DNA of 64,000 nucleotides, taken from positions 310,001 through 374,000 of the forward strand of contig NZ_CP084951.1 of the NCBI RefSeq assembly GCF_022788655.1, written 5' to 3'. How positions within the stretch are numbered: the stretch's first letter is position 1; every line of letters begins with the position of its first letter. A program made the translations under genes and the position numbers. The notes under the pieces were generated by a model. The model had not been told where the DNA came from. It saw only the letters and a program-made list of their open reading frames with translations, and made no database searches. Below, piece by piece: positions 17,839-25,144 of this stretch. The DNA comes from Sulfitobacter indolifex. GTDB taxonomy: Bacteria > Pseudomonadota > Alphaproteobacteria > Rhodobacterales > Rhodobacteraceae.

Positions 17839-18203
17839 CATTAGCGCTGGTCTTTCTCATCGTTTTTCTGATCGGCCCGTTCCTGTTCAAAGCGCTGATC
17901 GCCATGCCACCCTCCCTGCGGGCCATCCGTGCCTTGGGGGCCGTGGTTCTGGCCGCTTTTCTGATCGCCATCGGCCTGCGCTACGGCCTCTTGCGCTATT
18001 GGACCGACAGCCTGTGGTTGCTGGGGGCCGCTGCCCTCGCGCTCTGGTCCGCTTGGATCGCGGTGATCGCGCTGGTGGTCCAAGCGCTTCGCCGCGCTGA
18101 CCCGCGCCCCGCCGTGCACCGGTGGAGCGGGGTTCTTGGGGCCGTGGGCACCACGGTTCCCTGGTTTGGCCTCGTCCTCGCGAACCTCATGCGCAGCACA
18201 TAA
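17835..18203 (+). CDS. Small membrane protein of unknown function between glcE and glcF
   Basis: A 122-residue protein with about four hydrophobic segments (ALVFLIVFLIGPFLFKALIA, LGAVVLAAFLIAIGLRYG, LWLLGAAALALWSAWIAVIALVVQAL, VLGAVGTTVPWFGLVLANL). It starts with ATGA overlap on glcE and ends 13 bases before glcF, so it is part of the glycolate oxidase operon. I know no named domain here. By position it could anchor the GlcDEF complex to the membrane or assist electron transfer to quinone, which is inference only. Confidence 0.8.
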   Translation: MTLALVFLIVFLIGPFLFKALIAMPPSLRAIRALGAVVLAAFLIAIGLRYGLLRYWTDSLWLLGAAALALWSAWIAVIALVVQALRRADPRPAVHRWSGVLGAVGTTVPWFGLVLANLMRST

Positions 18204-18216
18204 TTTCGGAGCATCC

Positions 18217-19545
18217 ATGCAGACCACATTCACCCCCGAACAGTTGCAGGATCCTGACACGCAGCGCAGCAACGACATCCTGCGGGCCTGCGTGCACTGC
18301 GGTTTTTGCACGGCGACTTGCCCGACCTATCAGGTCTTGGGCGATGAGTTGGACAGCCCGCGCGGGCGCATCTACCTGATCAAGGACATGCTGGAGAACG
18401 ACCGCGACCCAGACCCAAAGACGGTCCTGCACATCGACCGCTGCCTATCCTGCCTTGCCTGTATGACGACCTGCCCGTCGGGGGTGCATTACATGCATCT
18501 GGTCGATCATGCGCGTAGCTACATCGAGGAGCGCTACAAGCGGCCCATGGGGGAACGCGCGCTGCGTTGGATGCTGGCGCGGATATTGCCCTATCCGACA
18601 CGCTTTCGATTGGCGCTGTTGGGGGCAAAGATCGGTCGGCCCTTCGCGCGGCTGATGCCCGACGCCCGGCTGCGCGCCATGCTTGAGATGGCGCCAAAGA
18701 CGATCCCCCCGGTCAGCCGCAATGACGATCCGCAGAGCTTCCCGGCCAATGGCAAACCGCTGCGCCGTGTCGCCCTGATGACCGGCTGCGCCCAAAAGGC
18801 GCTGAACACCGATATCAATGACGCCACGATCCGGCTGCTCACCCGTGCGGGGTGCGAGGTGGTGGTGGCCGAAGGCGCGGGCTGTTGTGGGGCGCTGACC
18901 CATCACATGGGCAAGACCGATGAAAGCCACGCCCATGCGGCGCGTAACATCCGCGCGTGGTGCGCCGAGATTGACGGCAAGGGGCTGGATGCAATCGTCA
19001 TCAACACCTCGGGCTGCGGCACCACGGTAAAGGATTACGGCCATATGTTCCGCAATGATCCGCTGGCCGCGGATGCCGCCCGGGTCTCGGCCTTGGCGAA
19101 GGATGTGACTGAGCTGCTGGCGGATTTGGACCTGCCCTTCACCGCACCTGCGGAGCAAGGCATGGTCGTGGCCTATCACGCGGCTTGTTCACTGCAACAC
19201 GGGCAGCAGATCAAGTCCACGCCGAAAATGCTGCTGAAACAGGCGGGGTTCACGGTGGTGGAACCAGCTGACAGCCACCTCTGCTGCGGCTCGGCAGGGA
19301 CCTATAACCTTATGCAGCCAGAGATTTCGGCCAAGCTGAAAGAGCGCAAGATCAAGACGCTGGAGGCAAAGTCGCCGGATGTGATCGCGGCGGGCAACAT
19401 CGGTTGCATGATGCAGATCGGCTCGGGCACCGGGGTGCCTGTGGTGCATAGCGTCGAACTGCTCGATTGGGCCTATGGTGGGCCGAAACCGCCCGCGCTG
19501 AGCCGCGACCCTGACGCGCCTGCGCAAGTGCCGCGTTTGCGTTAA
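18217..19545 (+). CDS. glcF: Glycolate oxidase iron-sulfur subunit GlcF
   Basis: A 442-residue protein with two N-terminal [4Fe-4S] motifs, CVHCGFCTATCPTYQ (about residues 26-40) and CLSCLACMTTCPSG (about 76-89), and two CCG (DUF224) cysteine-rich modules, GCCGALTHHMG and HLCCGSAGTYNL, typical of GlcF and heterodisulfide-reductase-like proteins. It carries electrons from GlcD to the membrane. The ATG at 18217 follows CGGAG; an in-frame ATG at 18136 would lie inside the preceding gene. No glcC-type regulator is adjacent. Confidence 0.96.
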   Translation: MQTTFTPEQLQDPDTQRSNDILRACVHCGFCTATCPTYQVLGDELDSPRGRIYLIKDMLENDRDPDPKTVLHIDRCLSCLACMTTCPSGVHYMHLVDHARSYIEERYKRPMGERALRWMLARILPYPTRFRLALLGAKIGRPFARLMPDARLRAMLEMAPKTIPPVSRNDDPQSFPANGKPLRRVALMTGCAQKALNTDINDATIRLLTRAGCEVVVAEGAGCCGALTHHMGKTDESHAHAARNIRAWCAEIDGKGLDAIVINTSGCGTTVKDYGHMFRNDPLAADAARVSALAKDVTELLADLDLPFTAPAEQGMVVAYHAACSLQHGQQIKSTPKMLLKQAGFTVVEPADSHLCCGSAGTYNLMQPEISAKLKERKIKTLEAKSPDVIAAGNIGCMMQIGSGTGVPVVHSVELLDWAYGGPKPPALSRDPDAPAQVPRLR

Positions 19546-19594
19546 TCCTACGCCGTATTTTCGCCGCAACTCCCCTATATCTGCCAAAGTGAAC

Positions 19595-20425
19595 ATGGTT
19601 TTGAGGTGCATTTTGCGACAATTGTTGGCGGCTATTCTCGGCGTCTTCACCTTTGCCACGGCGGCAATGGCCCAAGACAGCGCGCTCAAAGCGCTCGACA
19701 ACGGTGTCGACGCCGCCGCTTGGGAGGCTGTGGGCAGGTTGGACATCGGCGGCACCGGCTTTTGCACCGGCACGCTTATCGCGCCGCGATTGGTGCTGAC
19801 CGCTGCGCATTGTCTTTTTGACCGCGAAACCAAGGCCCGGATCGACCATGGCGAGGTGCAGTTCCTTGCCGGTTGGCGCAATGGCCGCGCCGGGGCGTAC
19901 CGCGATATCCGCCGCGCCGTCGTGCATCCCGACTACGTCTATGACGGTGAGGTTTCCTCGGGCCGGGTGCGCAATGATCTGGCGCTTTTGGAACTGTCGC
20001 GCCCCATCCGCAACACGACGATCCGCCCCTTCGGCACCGCCGCGCGTCCGCGCCCCGGCGACAGCGTGGGCGTGGTCAGCTACGCCCGCGACCGGGCAGA
20101 GGCGCCGTCCCTGCAAGAGGTCTGCAAGGTGCTGGCGCAGCAAGAGGGGGTTCTGGTGACGTCCTGTTCGGTTGATTTCGGCTCCAGCGGCGCGCCGATC
20201 TTTAGCATTGTCGCGGGCGAGGCGCATATCGTCTCGGTCGTGTCGGCCAAGGCTGAGGTCGAAGGCACGCAGGTTTCCCTTGGCACTGCCTTGGGCGCGC
20301 CCTTGGCGCTGCTGCAAGCCGAACTGGTGGCGGGCAAAGGTGTGTTTCTCGATTCCAACCCCGCAGGCAAACGCATCCGGGTCGGCGAAGAGCGCGGCAC
20401 CGGGGCGAAATTCATCCGGCCCTAA
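19595..20425 (+). CDS. Secreted trypsin-like serine protease
   Basis: About 276 residues with an N-terminal signal peptide (LLAAILGVFTFATAAMAQ). The S1 catalytic triad is intact: LVLTAAHC (His72), NDLALLEL (Asp128) and FGSSGAPIF (Ser198 in a GxSGxP motif), with four cysteines available for disulfides. No PDZ domain follows, so it is not a DegP-type protease; similar small exported trypsin-like proteins occur in many roseobacters. The ATG at 19595 is used; a GTG at 19589 would add two residues. Substrate unknown. Confidence 0.9.
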   Translation: MVLRCILRQLLAAILGVFTFATAAMAQDSALKALDNGVDAAAWEAVGRLDIGGTGFCTGTLIAPRLVLTAAHCLFDRETKARIDHGEVQFLAGWRNGRAGAYRDIRRAVVHPDYVYDGEVSSGRVRNDLALLELSRPIRNTTIRPFGTAARPRPGDSVGVVSYARDRAEAPSLQEVCKVLAQQEGVLVTSCSVDFGSSGAPIFSIVAGEAHIVSVVSAKAEVEGTQVSLGTALGAPLALLQAELVAGKGVFLDSNPAGKRIRVGEERGTGAKFIRP

Positions 20426-20441
20426 ATCTGCGAGCCCAAGA

Positions 20442-20470
20442 CTTGAAAGCGCGCAGAACCCATCCCACAT
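20442..20470 (+). promoter_or_regulatory. Candidate sigma-32 heat-shock promoter for hsp20
   Basis: CTTGAAA (20442-20448), 15-base spacer, CCCACAT (20464-20470), close to the sigma-32 consensus CTTGAAA...CCCATNT. It would leave a leader of about 100 bases before the Hsp20 start. A second CTTGAAA at 20506 lacks a good partner. Confidence 0.45.
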
Positions 20471-20575
20471 GAGCTTTGCCGAGGTGCCTCAATAGGGCTT
20501 CGGCGCTTGAAAAACCGGGTCTGTCCAATGGTGGAAGGCCCGATATGTCAATCGCTCTAAGATGAGGATGAACAC

Positions 20576-21046
20576 ATGCGTACCTTTGATTTCGCACCCC
20601 TTTACCGCTCCAGCGTTGGTTTCGACCAGATCGCCAATATGATGGACCGGGTTCTGACAAATGATGGGGCCACCCCCAGCTATCCCCCGTATAATATCGA
20701 AAAGCTTGATAACGATGCCTACCGCATCTCTATTGCCGTCGCCGGCTTCTCTGACAGCGACCTGAGCGTTGAAGTGCGTGAGAAGGCGCTGATCGTTTCG
20801 GCCCGTAAAGCGGATGAGGATGAGGCCAAATCCTATCTGCACCGTGGCATCGCCACCCGCGCCTTTGAGCGTCGCTTCCACTTGGCGGACCACGTTCAAG
20901 TGACCGGTGCGGCCCATGCCAACGGCATGCTGCATATCGAGCTTGAGCGTCAGGTGCCCGAAGCCCTGAAACCACGCCAGATTGCGATTTCTTCTGAGGT
21001 GAAGGCGATCGAAAAAGACGTGGTTGACGCCAAGTCCGTAAACTAA
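20576..21046 (+). CDS. Small heat-shock protein Hsp20 (IbpA-like)
   Basis: A 156-residue alpha-crystallin-domain chaperone. MRTFDFAPLYRSSVGFDQIANMMDRVL is the typical class A IbpA start; NDAYRISIAVAGFSDSDLSVEVREKALIVSARK and LHRGIATRAFERRFHLADHVQVTGA form the alpha-crystallin domain, followed by the conserved ANGMLHIELERQVPE. It holds unfolding proteins in the cytoplasm during heat or oxidative stress. A candidate sigma-32 promoter lies upstream and a strong terminator follows, so it is a monocistronic heat-shock gene. Confidence 0.95.
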   Translation: MRTFDFAPLYRSSVGFDQIANMMDRVLTNDGATPSYPPYNIEKLDNDAYRISIAVAGFSDSDLSVEVREKALIVSARKADEDEAKSYLHRGIATRAFERRFHLADHVQVTGAAHANGMLHIELERQVPEALKPRQIAISSEVKAIEKDVVDAKSVN

Positions 21047-21071
21047 GCGCCGACCGATCCCGCGCGTTACG

Positions 21072-21097
21072 AAGGCCCGCTTTTGGCGGGCCTTTTT
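21072..21097 (+). terminator. Rho-independent terminator after hsp20
   Basis: GGCCCGC (21074-21080), loop TTTTG, GCGGGCC (21086-21092), then TTTTT. Strong stem and U-run, placed 25 bases after the hsp20 stop. Confidence 0.92.
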
Positions 21098-21281
21098 CGT
21101 TGGTGAGGGTGGCTACGGTTGGGAGGATATCTGCCGAGGGTCAGGCCAGAAAACGGCGGCTTTCTGCTGCGCAGCAAGAGAGACGAAACCATGGTTAAAC
21201 TGCCGGGTTGAGTGGGGGACCGGGCAGGCGTGCCCGGGCAACAGCGTGCAACAATTCGCACGCGTAATGAAAGGAAGAACC

Positions 21282-21776
21282 ATGACTAACTATGCAAATT
21301 CCCTACGCAAACTGACCCTGACCACAGCGGTGGCCGCACTTATGGCCGCGCCGGTTGCGGCACAAACCATGGATGCGGGCGTCGGCTCTGACGTGAGCGC
21401 GGATGTGGCAGGCACCGATGTCGACACGAGCGTCGGAACTGAAGCAGAGAGCGCCCTGTCGACCGACCAAACAATCGCGGCAGACGCTCAGACGGACGCT
21501 GACATCGCGTTTGATGGCAGCACCGTGGCTGTGGCTTCGGATGACACTGTGATCGGCACAATTTCCGACGCGGAACCGCAAGAAGACGGCTCGGTCCGTT
21601 ATTCGATTGATCTGGCCGACGAGTTTGCTGCGGGCAGCGACCGTGCGGTCGTGCAGATTGACCAAGTTGTCGACGCGGATGGCCAGCTTGCTATCGGTAT
21701 GACCGGCGAAGAATTTGCCGCAGCGCTGACCCAGCAGACCACTGCGGGCGGCGCGGCGCAGACCCAGACCAACTAA
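21282..21776 (+). CDS. Acidic secreted protein of unknown function
   Basis: A 164-residue protein with a signal peptide (MTNYANSLRKLTLTTAVAALMAAPVAAQ). The first half of the mature chain is low complexity, rich in Asp, Ala, Thr and Val in a loose repeat (VGSDVSADVAGTDVDTSVGTE); the second half (DTVIGTISDAEPQEDGSVRYSIDLADEF) looks like a small folded domain reminiscent of PRC-barrel-type or similar envelope proteins, but I cannot name it. The start at 21282 follows AAGGAAG; the upstream ATG at 21246 would spoil the signal peptide. Bounded by terminators on both sides. Confidence 0.7.
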   Translation: MTNYANSLRKLTLTTAVAALMAAPVAAQTMDAGVGSDVSADVAGTDVDTSVGTEAESALSTDQTIAADAQTDADIAFDGSTVAVASDDTVIGTISDAEPQEDGSVRYSIDLADEFAAGSDRAVVQIDQVVDADGQLAIGMTGEEFAAALTQQTTAGGAAQTQTN

Positions 21777-21818
21777 GACGGGTCACCCCGATAGGGCGTT
21801 TCTCTCCCCCGCCCGGAG

Positions 21819-21850
21819 GCCGGCAGCGTGAAAGCGCTGTCGGCTTTTTT
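21819..21850 (+). terminator. Rho-independent terminator after the acidic secreted protein
   Basis: GCCGGCAGCG (21819-21828), loop TGAAAG, CGCTGTCGGC (21835-21844, one G-U pair), then TTTTTT (21845-21850). Confidence 0.9.
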
Positions 21851-21900
21851 GAGTGAGGTGCCCAGTGCCGTTACCTAACTCCCGGCTTGCAAGTGAAAGA

Positions 21901-21931
21901 AGGGCCGCGCGGGGTGATCCCCGGCGGCCCT
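21901..21931 (-). terminator. Probable terminator of the succinate-semialdehyde dehydrogenase gene
   Basis: AGGGCCGC (21901-21908) pairs with GCGGCCCT (21924-21931), with further internal GC pairing. On the minus strand it is followed by TCTTTCACTT, a weak U-rich tract. Confidence 0.55.
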
Positions 21932-21957
21932 AAATCGTTTCAGCTGGTCTTTAAGTT

Positions 21958-23433
21958 TTAGACCGAAAGGCAGACGTATTTCATCTCAAGATAGTCCTCG
22001 ATCCCGTGGTGTGACCCTTCGCGGCCAAGGCCGGATTGCTTGACCCCGCCAAAGGGCGCAAGTTCGGTTGAGATGATGCCGGTGTTCACGCCGACGATGC
22101 CATATTCCAGCGCCTCGGCCACTTTGTAGACGCGGCTCAGATCCTTGGCATAGAAATAGGACGCGAGGCCAAAGATCGTGTCGTTGGCCATGGCGATCAC
22201 GTCATCTACGCTATCAAATTTGAACAGCGGCGCGAGGGGGCCAAAGGTCTCTTCCTTGGCGACCTTCATGTCCTGCGTCACGCCTGTCACGATGGTCGGG
22301 CCAAAGAAGTTGCCGCCCATGTCGTCCTTGGCGTTGCCCAGAATGATCTCGGCCCCGTTGTCGACTGCGTCCTTGATGTGCTCACGCACTTTGTCGGAGG
22401 CTTCGGGGTTGATGAGCGGGCCAAGGTCTGTGCCTTCCTCAAGGCCGTCGCCGACCTTCATCTTGCTCACCCGGTCTTTCAGCTTGGCCGCGAATGCGTC
22501 ATAGACGCCCGCCTGCACATAGATCCGGTTGGCGCAGACACAGGTCTGGCCGTTGTTGCGGAACTTGCACATGATGGCACCCTCGACCGCCGCATCGAGA
22601 TCGGCGTCGTCAAAGACGATGAACGGCGCGTTGCCGCCCAGTTCCATGGAGCATTTCATCACCTGATCGGCGGCCTGCTTCAGCAGGATGCGCCCCACTT
22701 CGGTGGAGCCGGTGAAGGTCAGCTTGCGCACGGCGGGGTTCTCGCAGAACTCCTTGCCCACGGCAGACGACGACGACGACGGCAGCACGTTGAACACACC
22801 CGCCGGGATGCCCGCACGTTCGGCCAGCACGCCCATGACGATGGCCGACAGCGGGGTTTCTGCCGCTGGGCGCGCGACGAAGGAACAGCCTGCCGCCAGC
22901 GCCGGAGCCGCCTTGCGGGTGATCATCGCATTGGGGAAGTTCCACGGCGTGATCGAGGCTGCCACACCGATGGGCTGCTTCATCACCATGATGCGTTTGT
23001 CGCGCTGGTGGCCGGGGATCATCTCGCCGTAGATGCGCTTGGCCTCTTCGCCGAAGAATTCGATGAAGGACGCGCCATAGGCGATCTCGCCCTTGGCTTC
23101 GGCCAGCGGTTTGCCCTGTTCGGCGGTGAGGATGGTGCCCAGATCGTCTTGGTTCTCCATCATCAGGTCGAACCATTTGCGCATCACGGCGGCGCGTTCC
23201 TTGCCGGTCCAAGCGGCCCAGTCCTTCTGCGCTTTTTCAGCTTGGGCAATAGCGCCCGCAACCTGTGCGCGGCTGAGGTCAGCGACCTGCGCAATGACAT
23301 CGCCCCGCGCGGGGTTGGTCACGTCGAATGTGCCGTCGTCGCCATCAACCCATTGGCCACCGATATAGGCGCGTGTTTCCAGCAGGCTGGGGTCTTTGAG
23401 TAGTGATTTCAGATCCGTCTTTGCATCAGTCAT
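21958..23433 (-). CDS. gabD: NAD(P)-dependent succinate-semialdehyde dehydrogenase
   Basis: A 491-residue aldehyde dehydrogenase. TPWNFPNAMITRKAAPALAAGCSFVARPAAETPLSA carries the catalytic asparagine and the cofactor-binding region, FTGSTEVGRILLKQAADQVMKCSMELGGNAPFIVFDDADLD the catalytic glutamate region, and NNGQTCVCANRIYVQ the catalytic Cys298 with the Cys300 typical of the GabD subgroup. It oxidises succinate semialdehyde to succinate in GABA catabolism. A run of five serines (LPSSSSSAVG, TCG repeats at about 22763-22777) lies in a surface loop. No gabT is adjacent. Divergent from the alpha/beta hydrolase gene. Confidence 0.93.
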   Translation of the reverse strand: MTDAKTDLKSLLKDPSLLETRAYIGGQWVDGDDGTFDVTNPARGDVIAQVADLSRAQVAGAIAQAEKAQKDWAAWTGKERAAVMRKWFDLMMENQDDLGTILTAEQGKPLAEAKGEIAYGASFIEFFGEEAKRIYGEMIPGHQRDKRIMVMKQPIGVAASITPWNFPNAMITRKAAPALAAGCSFVARPAAETPLSAIVMGVLAERAGIPAGVFNVLPSSSSSAVGKEFCENPAVRKLTFTGSTEVGRILLKQAADQVMKCSMELGGNAPFIVFDDADLDAAVEGAIMCKFRNNGQTCVCANRIYVQAGVYDAFAAKLKDRVSKMKVGDGLEEGTDLGPLINPEASDKVREHIKDAVDNGAEIILGNAKDDMGGNFFGPTIVTGVTQDMKVAKEETFGPLAPLFKFDSVDDVIAMANDTIFGLASYFYAKDLSRVYKVAEALEYGIVGVNTGIISTELAPFGGVKQSGLGREGSHHGIEDYLEMKYVCLSV

Positions 23434-23524
23434 GTCATCTCTCCGCTATTCTCTCTAGCCTCCAAAGCAACAACAGGTATGATTGTCCAGTTCAGTTTGA
23501 TCAAATCCGGGGTGGGAGACCCAA

Positions 23525-24313
23525 ATGATGCTTGATGATGCCTACGCAAATGCCGCCTATATTGATGGAGCCGACGCTTTTCCGCCCCGCTGGGAAAAGG
23601 ACGCAGAGGCATTTCGCGCCGCGCTTGGCGCGCGGGCGCAGTTGAATGTCCGCTACGGCCCCTCGGACCGGCAAAAGTTCGATCTGTTCCAGCCCGAAGG
23701 CGTGTCACGCGGCACGGCGGTCTTTGTGCATGGCGGCTATTGGAAGGCGTTCGACAAGAGCTATTGGTCGCATCTGGCCGCCGGACCTTTGGCGCGGGGC
23801 TATGCTGTGGCGATGCCGTCTTATGACCTTTGCCCCGATGTGCGCATCTCTGAAATCTCGACCCAAATCGCCGCCGCGCTGACCGAAGTGGCGAACCGGA
23901 CGCAGGGCACAATCGTCCTGTCGGGCCATTCGGCGGGCGGGCATTTGGTGGCGCGGATGACCGACCCTTTGCTGCTCGGCGCTGACGTGCGCGACCGGAT
24001 CACGCGGATCGTGCCGATCTCTCCAGTGGCCGACCTCGCGCCGCTGCTCGAGACTGAGATGAACAACACCCTGCGTCTGGATGAAGTAGAAGCCGCCGCC
24101 GAAAGCCCGATAAACATGACCCCGCCACATGGCGTCGATGTAACCGTTTGGGTTGGCGCGGAGGAGCGGCCCGCCTTCCTTGAACAAGCCGAGAGTTTCG
24201 CCCGTAGCTGGGGCGCGAAGCAGGTGGTGGCCGAGGGCAAGCATCATTTCGATGTGATCGACCCGCTGGCCGAAGCCGATAGCGACCTGACCAAGGCACT
24301 TTTGGGCAGCTAA
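23525..24313 (+). CDS. Alpha/beta hydrolase, arylformamidase-like
   Basis: A 262-residue hydrolase. VFVHGGYWKAFDKSYW is the HGGYW oxyanion motif seen in arylformamidase-type (kynurenine formamidase) and related hydrolases; GHSAGGHLVARM holds the nucleophilic serine; the C-terminal GKHHFDVID gives the catalytic histidine, preceded by a likely acid residue. Start is ambiguous between ATG at 23525 and 23528. Kynurenine-pathway genes are not adjacent, so a formamidase role is only a suggestion; a general esterase or amidase is as likely. Confidence 0.85.
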   Translation: MMLDDAYANAAYIDGADAFPPRWEKDAEAFRAALGARAQLNVRYGPSDRQKFDLFQPEGVSRGTAVFVHGGYWKAFDKSYWSHLAAGPLARGYAVAMPSYDLCPDVRISEISTQIAAALTEVANRTQGTIVLSGHSAGGHLVARMTDPLLLGADVRDRITRIVPISPVADLAPLLETEMNNTLRLDEVEAAAESPINMTPPHGVDVTVWVGAEERPAFLEQAESFARSWGAKQVVAEGKHHFDVIDPLAEADSDLTKALLGS

Positions 24314-24439
24314 ATCGCTTGCGCCCCGACAAATGCCCTGCGCCAAGGCGTAAGGCATTTGCCGCAGTGCCGCAGAGGCACTATGTCGGGAGAGCAAAGG
24401 CCCCTGTTCGGCCGCGCGACGTAATTGAAAGGGCCGAAG

Positions 24440-25069
24440 ATGAAAATCGTCAAATGGGTGTTCTGGGTGTTCATCTGGGTGCTGGTGGGGGCATTTTTCC
24501 ACTATACCCTGCCGCAGACCGATATCGTGCGGGTCACGGACACCTATGAAAAGCGGATCGACTTCGGCAATAGCTCGATTTTCTGGGCGGGCTCTTCGAC
24601 CGACAGCGCCGGGCAGGCGGTCAACCGCGATGTCTTTTTCATCCAGACCCGCCGCGCCAAGGGCGATGTCATGGTTTACCGTAACGAAGACACCGGCTGG
24701 GGCTGGCCGCCCTATTTTAAATTCGACACCGCCAACCTTCAGGCCGAGGCCGCGGATGCGCGCAGTACCACCGGCGCGCCGCAGTATTACGCGCTGAAAC
24801 ACTACGGCTGGCGCAGTGAGCTTTTGTCGATCTACCCCAATGCCATCTCGCTTCGCGCGGTTGATGGGCCGGACGCGGTCAAGGGCATTCCCTTTGTCAC
24901 CATCATCGCACTGCTGCTTTTCGCGGCGTTGGTCTATGCGATCTGGGTACGTTGGCGGCGGTTCCGCCGGGCGCGATTAGACCCAAAGATCGAGGCGATC
25001 GAAGACGACATCGCCGCGCGGCGGGGCCGCTTTGCCCGTTGGCGCGCTGAGCGTCGCGCGCGGAAGTAA
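24440..25069 (+). CDS. DUF1523 family membrane protein
   Basis: A 209-residue protein with an N-terminal hydrophobic helix (VKWVFWVFIWVLVGAFFHYTL) and a second at about residues 152-175 (FVTIIALLLFAALVYAIWV), with a domain of about 120 residues between them and a basic, arginine-rich cytoplasmic tail (RARLDPKIEAIEDDIAARRGRF). The LPQTDIVRVTDTYEKRIDFG and GWGWPPYFKFDTANLQAEA stretches are those of DUF1523, a conserved alphaproteobacterial family of unknown function. The central domain is probably periplasmic. Start at 24440; a TTG at 24425 is the only earlier start. Confidence 0.85.
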   Translation: MKIVKWVFWVFIWVLVGAFFHYTLPQTDIVRVTDTYEKRIDFGNSSIFWAGSSTDSAGQAVNRDVFFIQTRRAKGDVMVYRNEDTGWGWPPYFKFDTANLQAEAADARSTTGAPQYYALKHYGWRSELLSIYPNAISLRAVDGPDAVKGIPFVTIIALLLFAALVYAIWVRWRRFRRARLDPKIEAIEDDIAARRGRFARWRAERRARK

Positions 25070-25144
25070 CCTTTTAAGAACTGCAAGCGCTGAGCGGGGC
25101 AAGAAGTGCCCCGCATTCAGATAAACTCTGGTATTCCATCCTAT

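Noticed and set aside
19352..20470. 372-codon minus-strand ORF across glcF end and the protease
   Set aside because: Spans two well-supported plus-strand genes and has no protein-like features.
22378..23403. 341-codon plus-strand ORF opposite gabD
   Set aside because: His/Arg/Gly-rich composition typical of an antisense GC shadow.
23705..24802. 365-codon minus-strand ORF over hydrolase and DUF1523 genes
   Set aside because: Both plus-strand genes show family motifs; this frame shows none.
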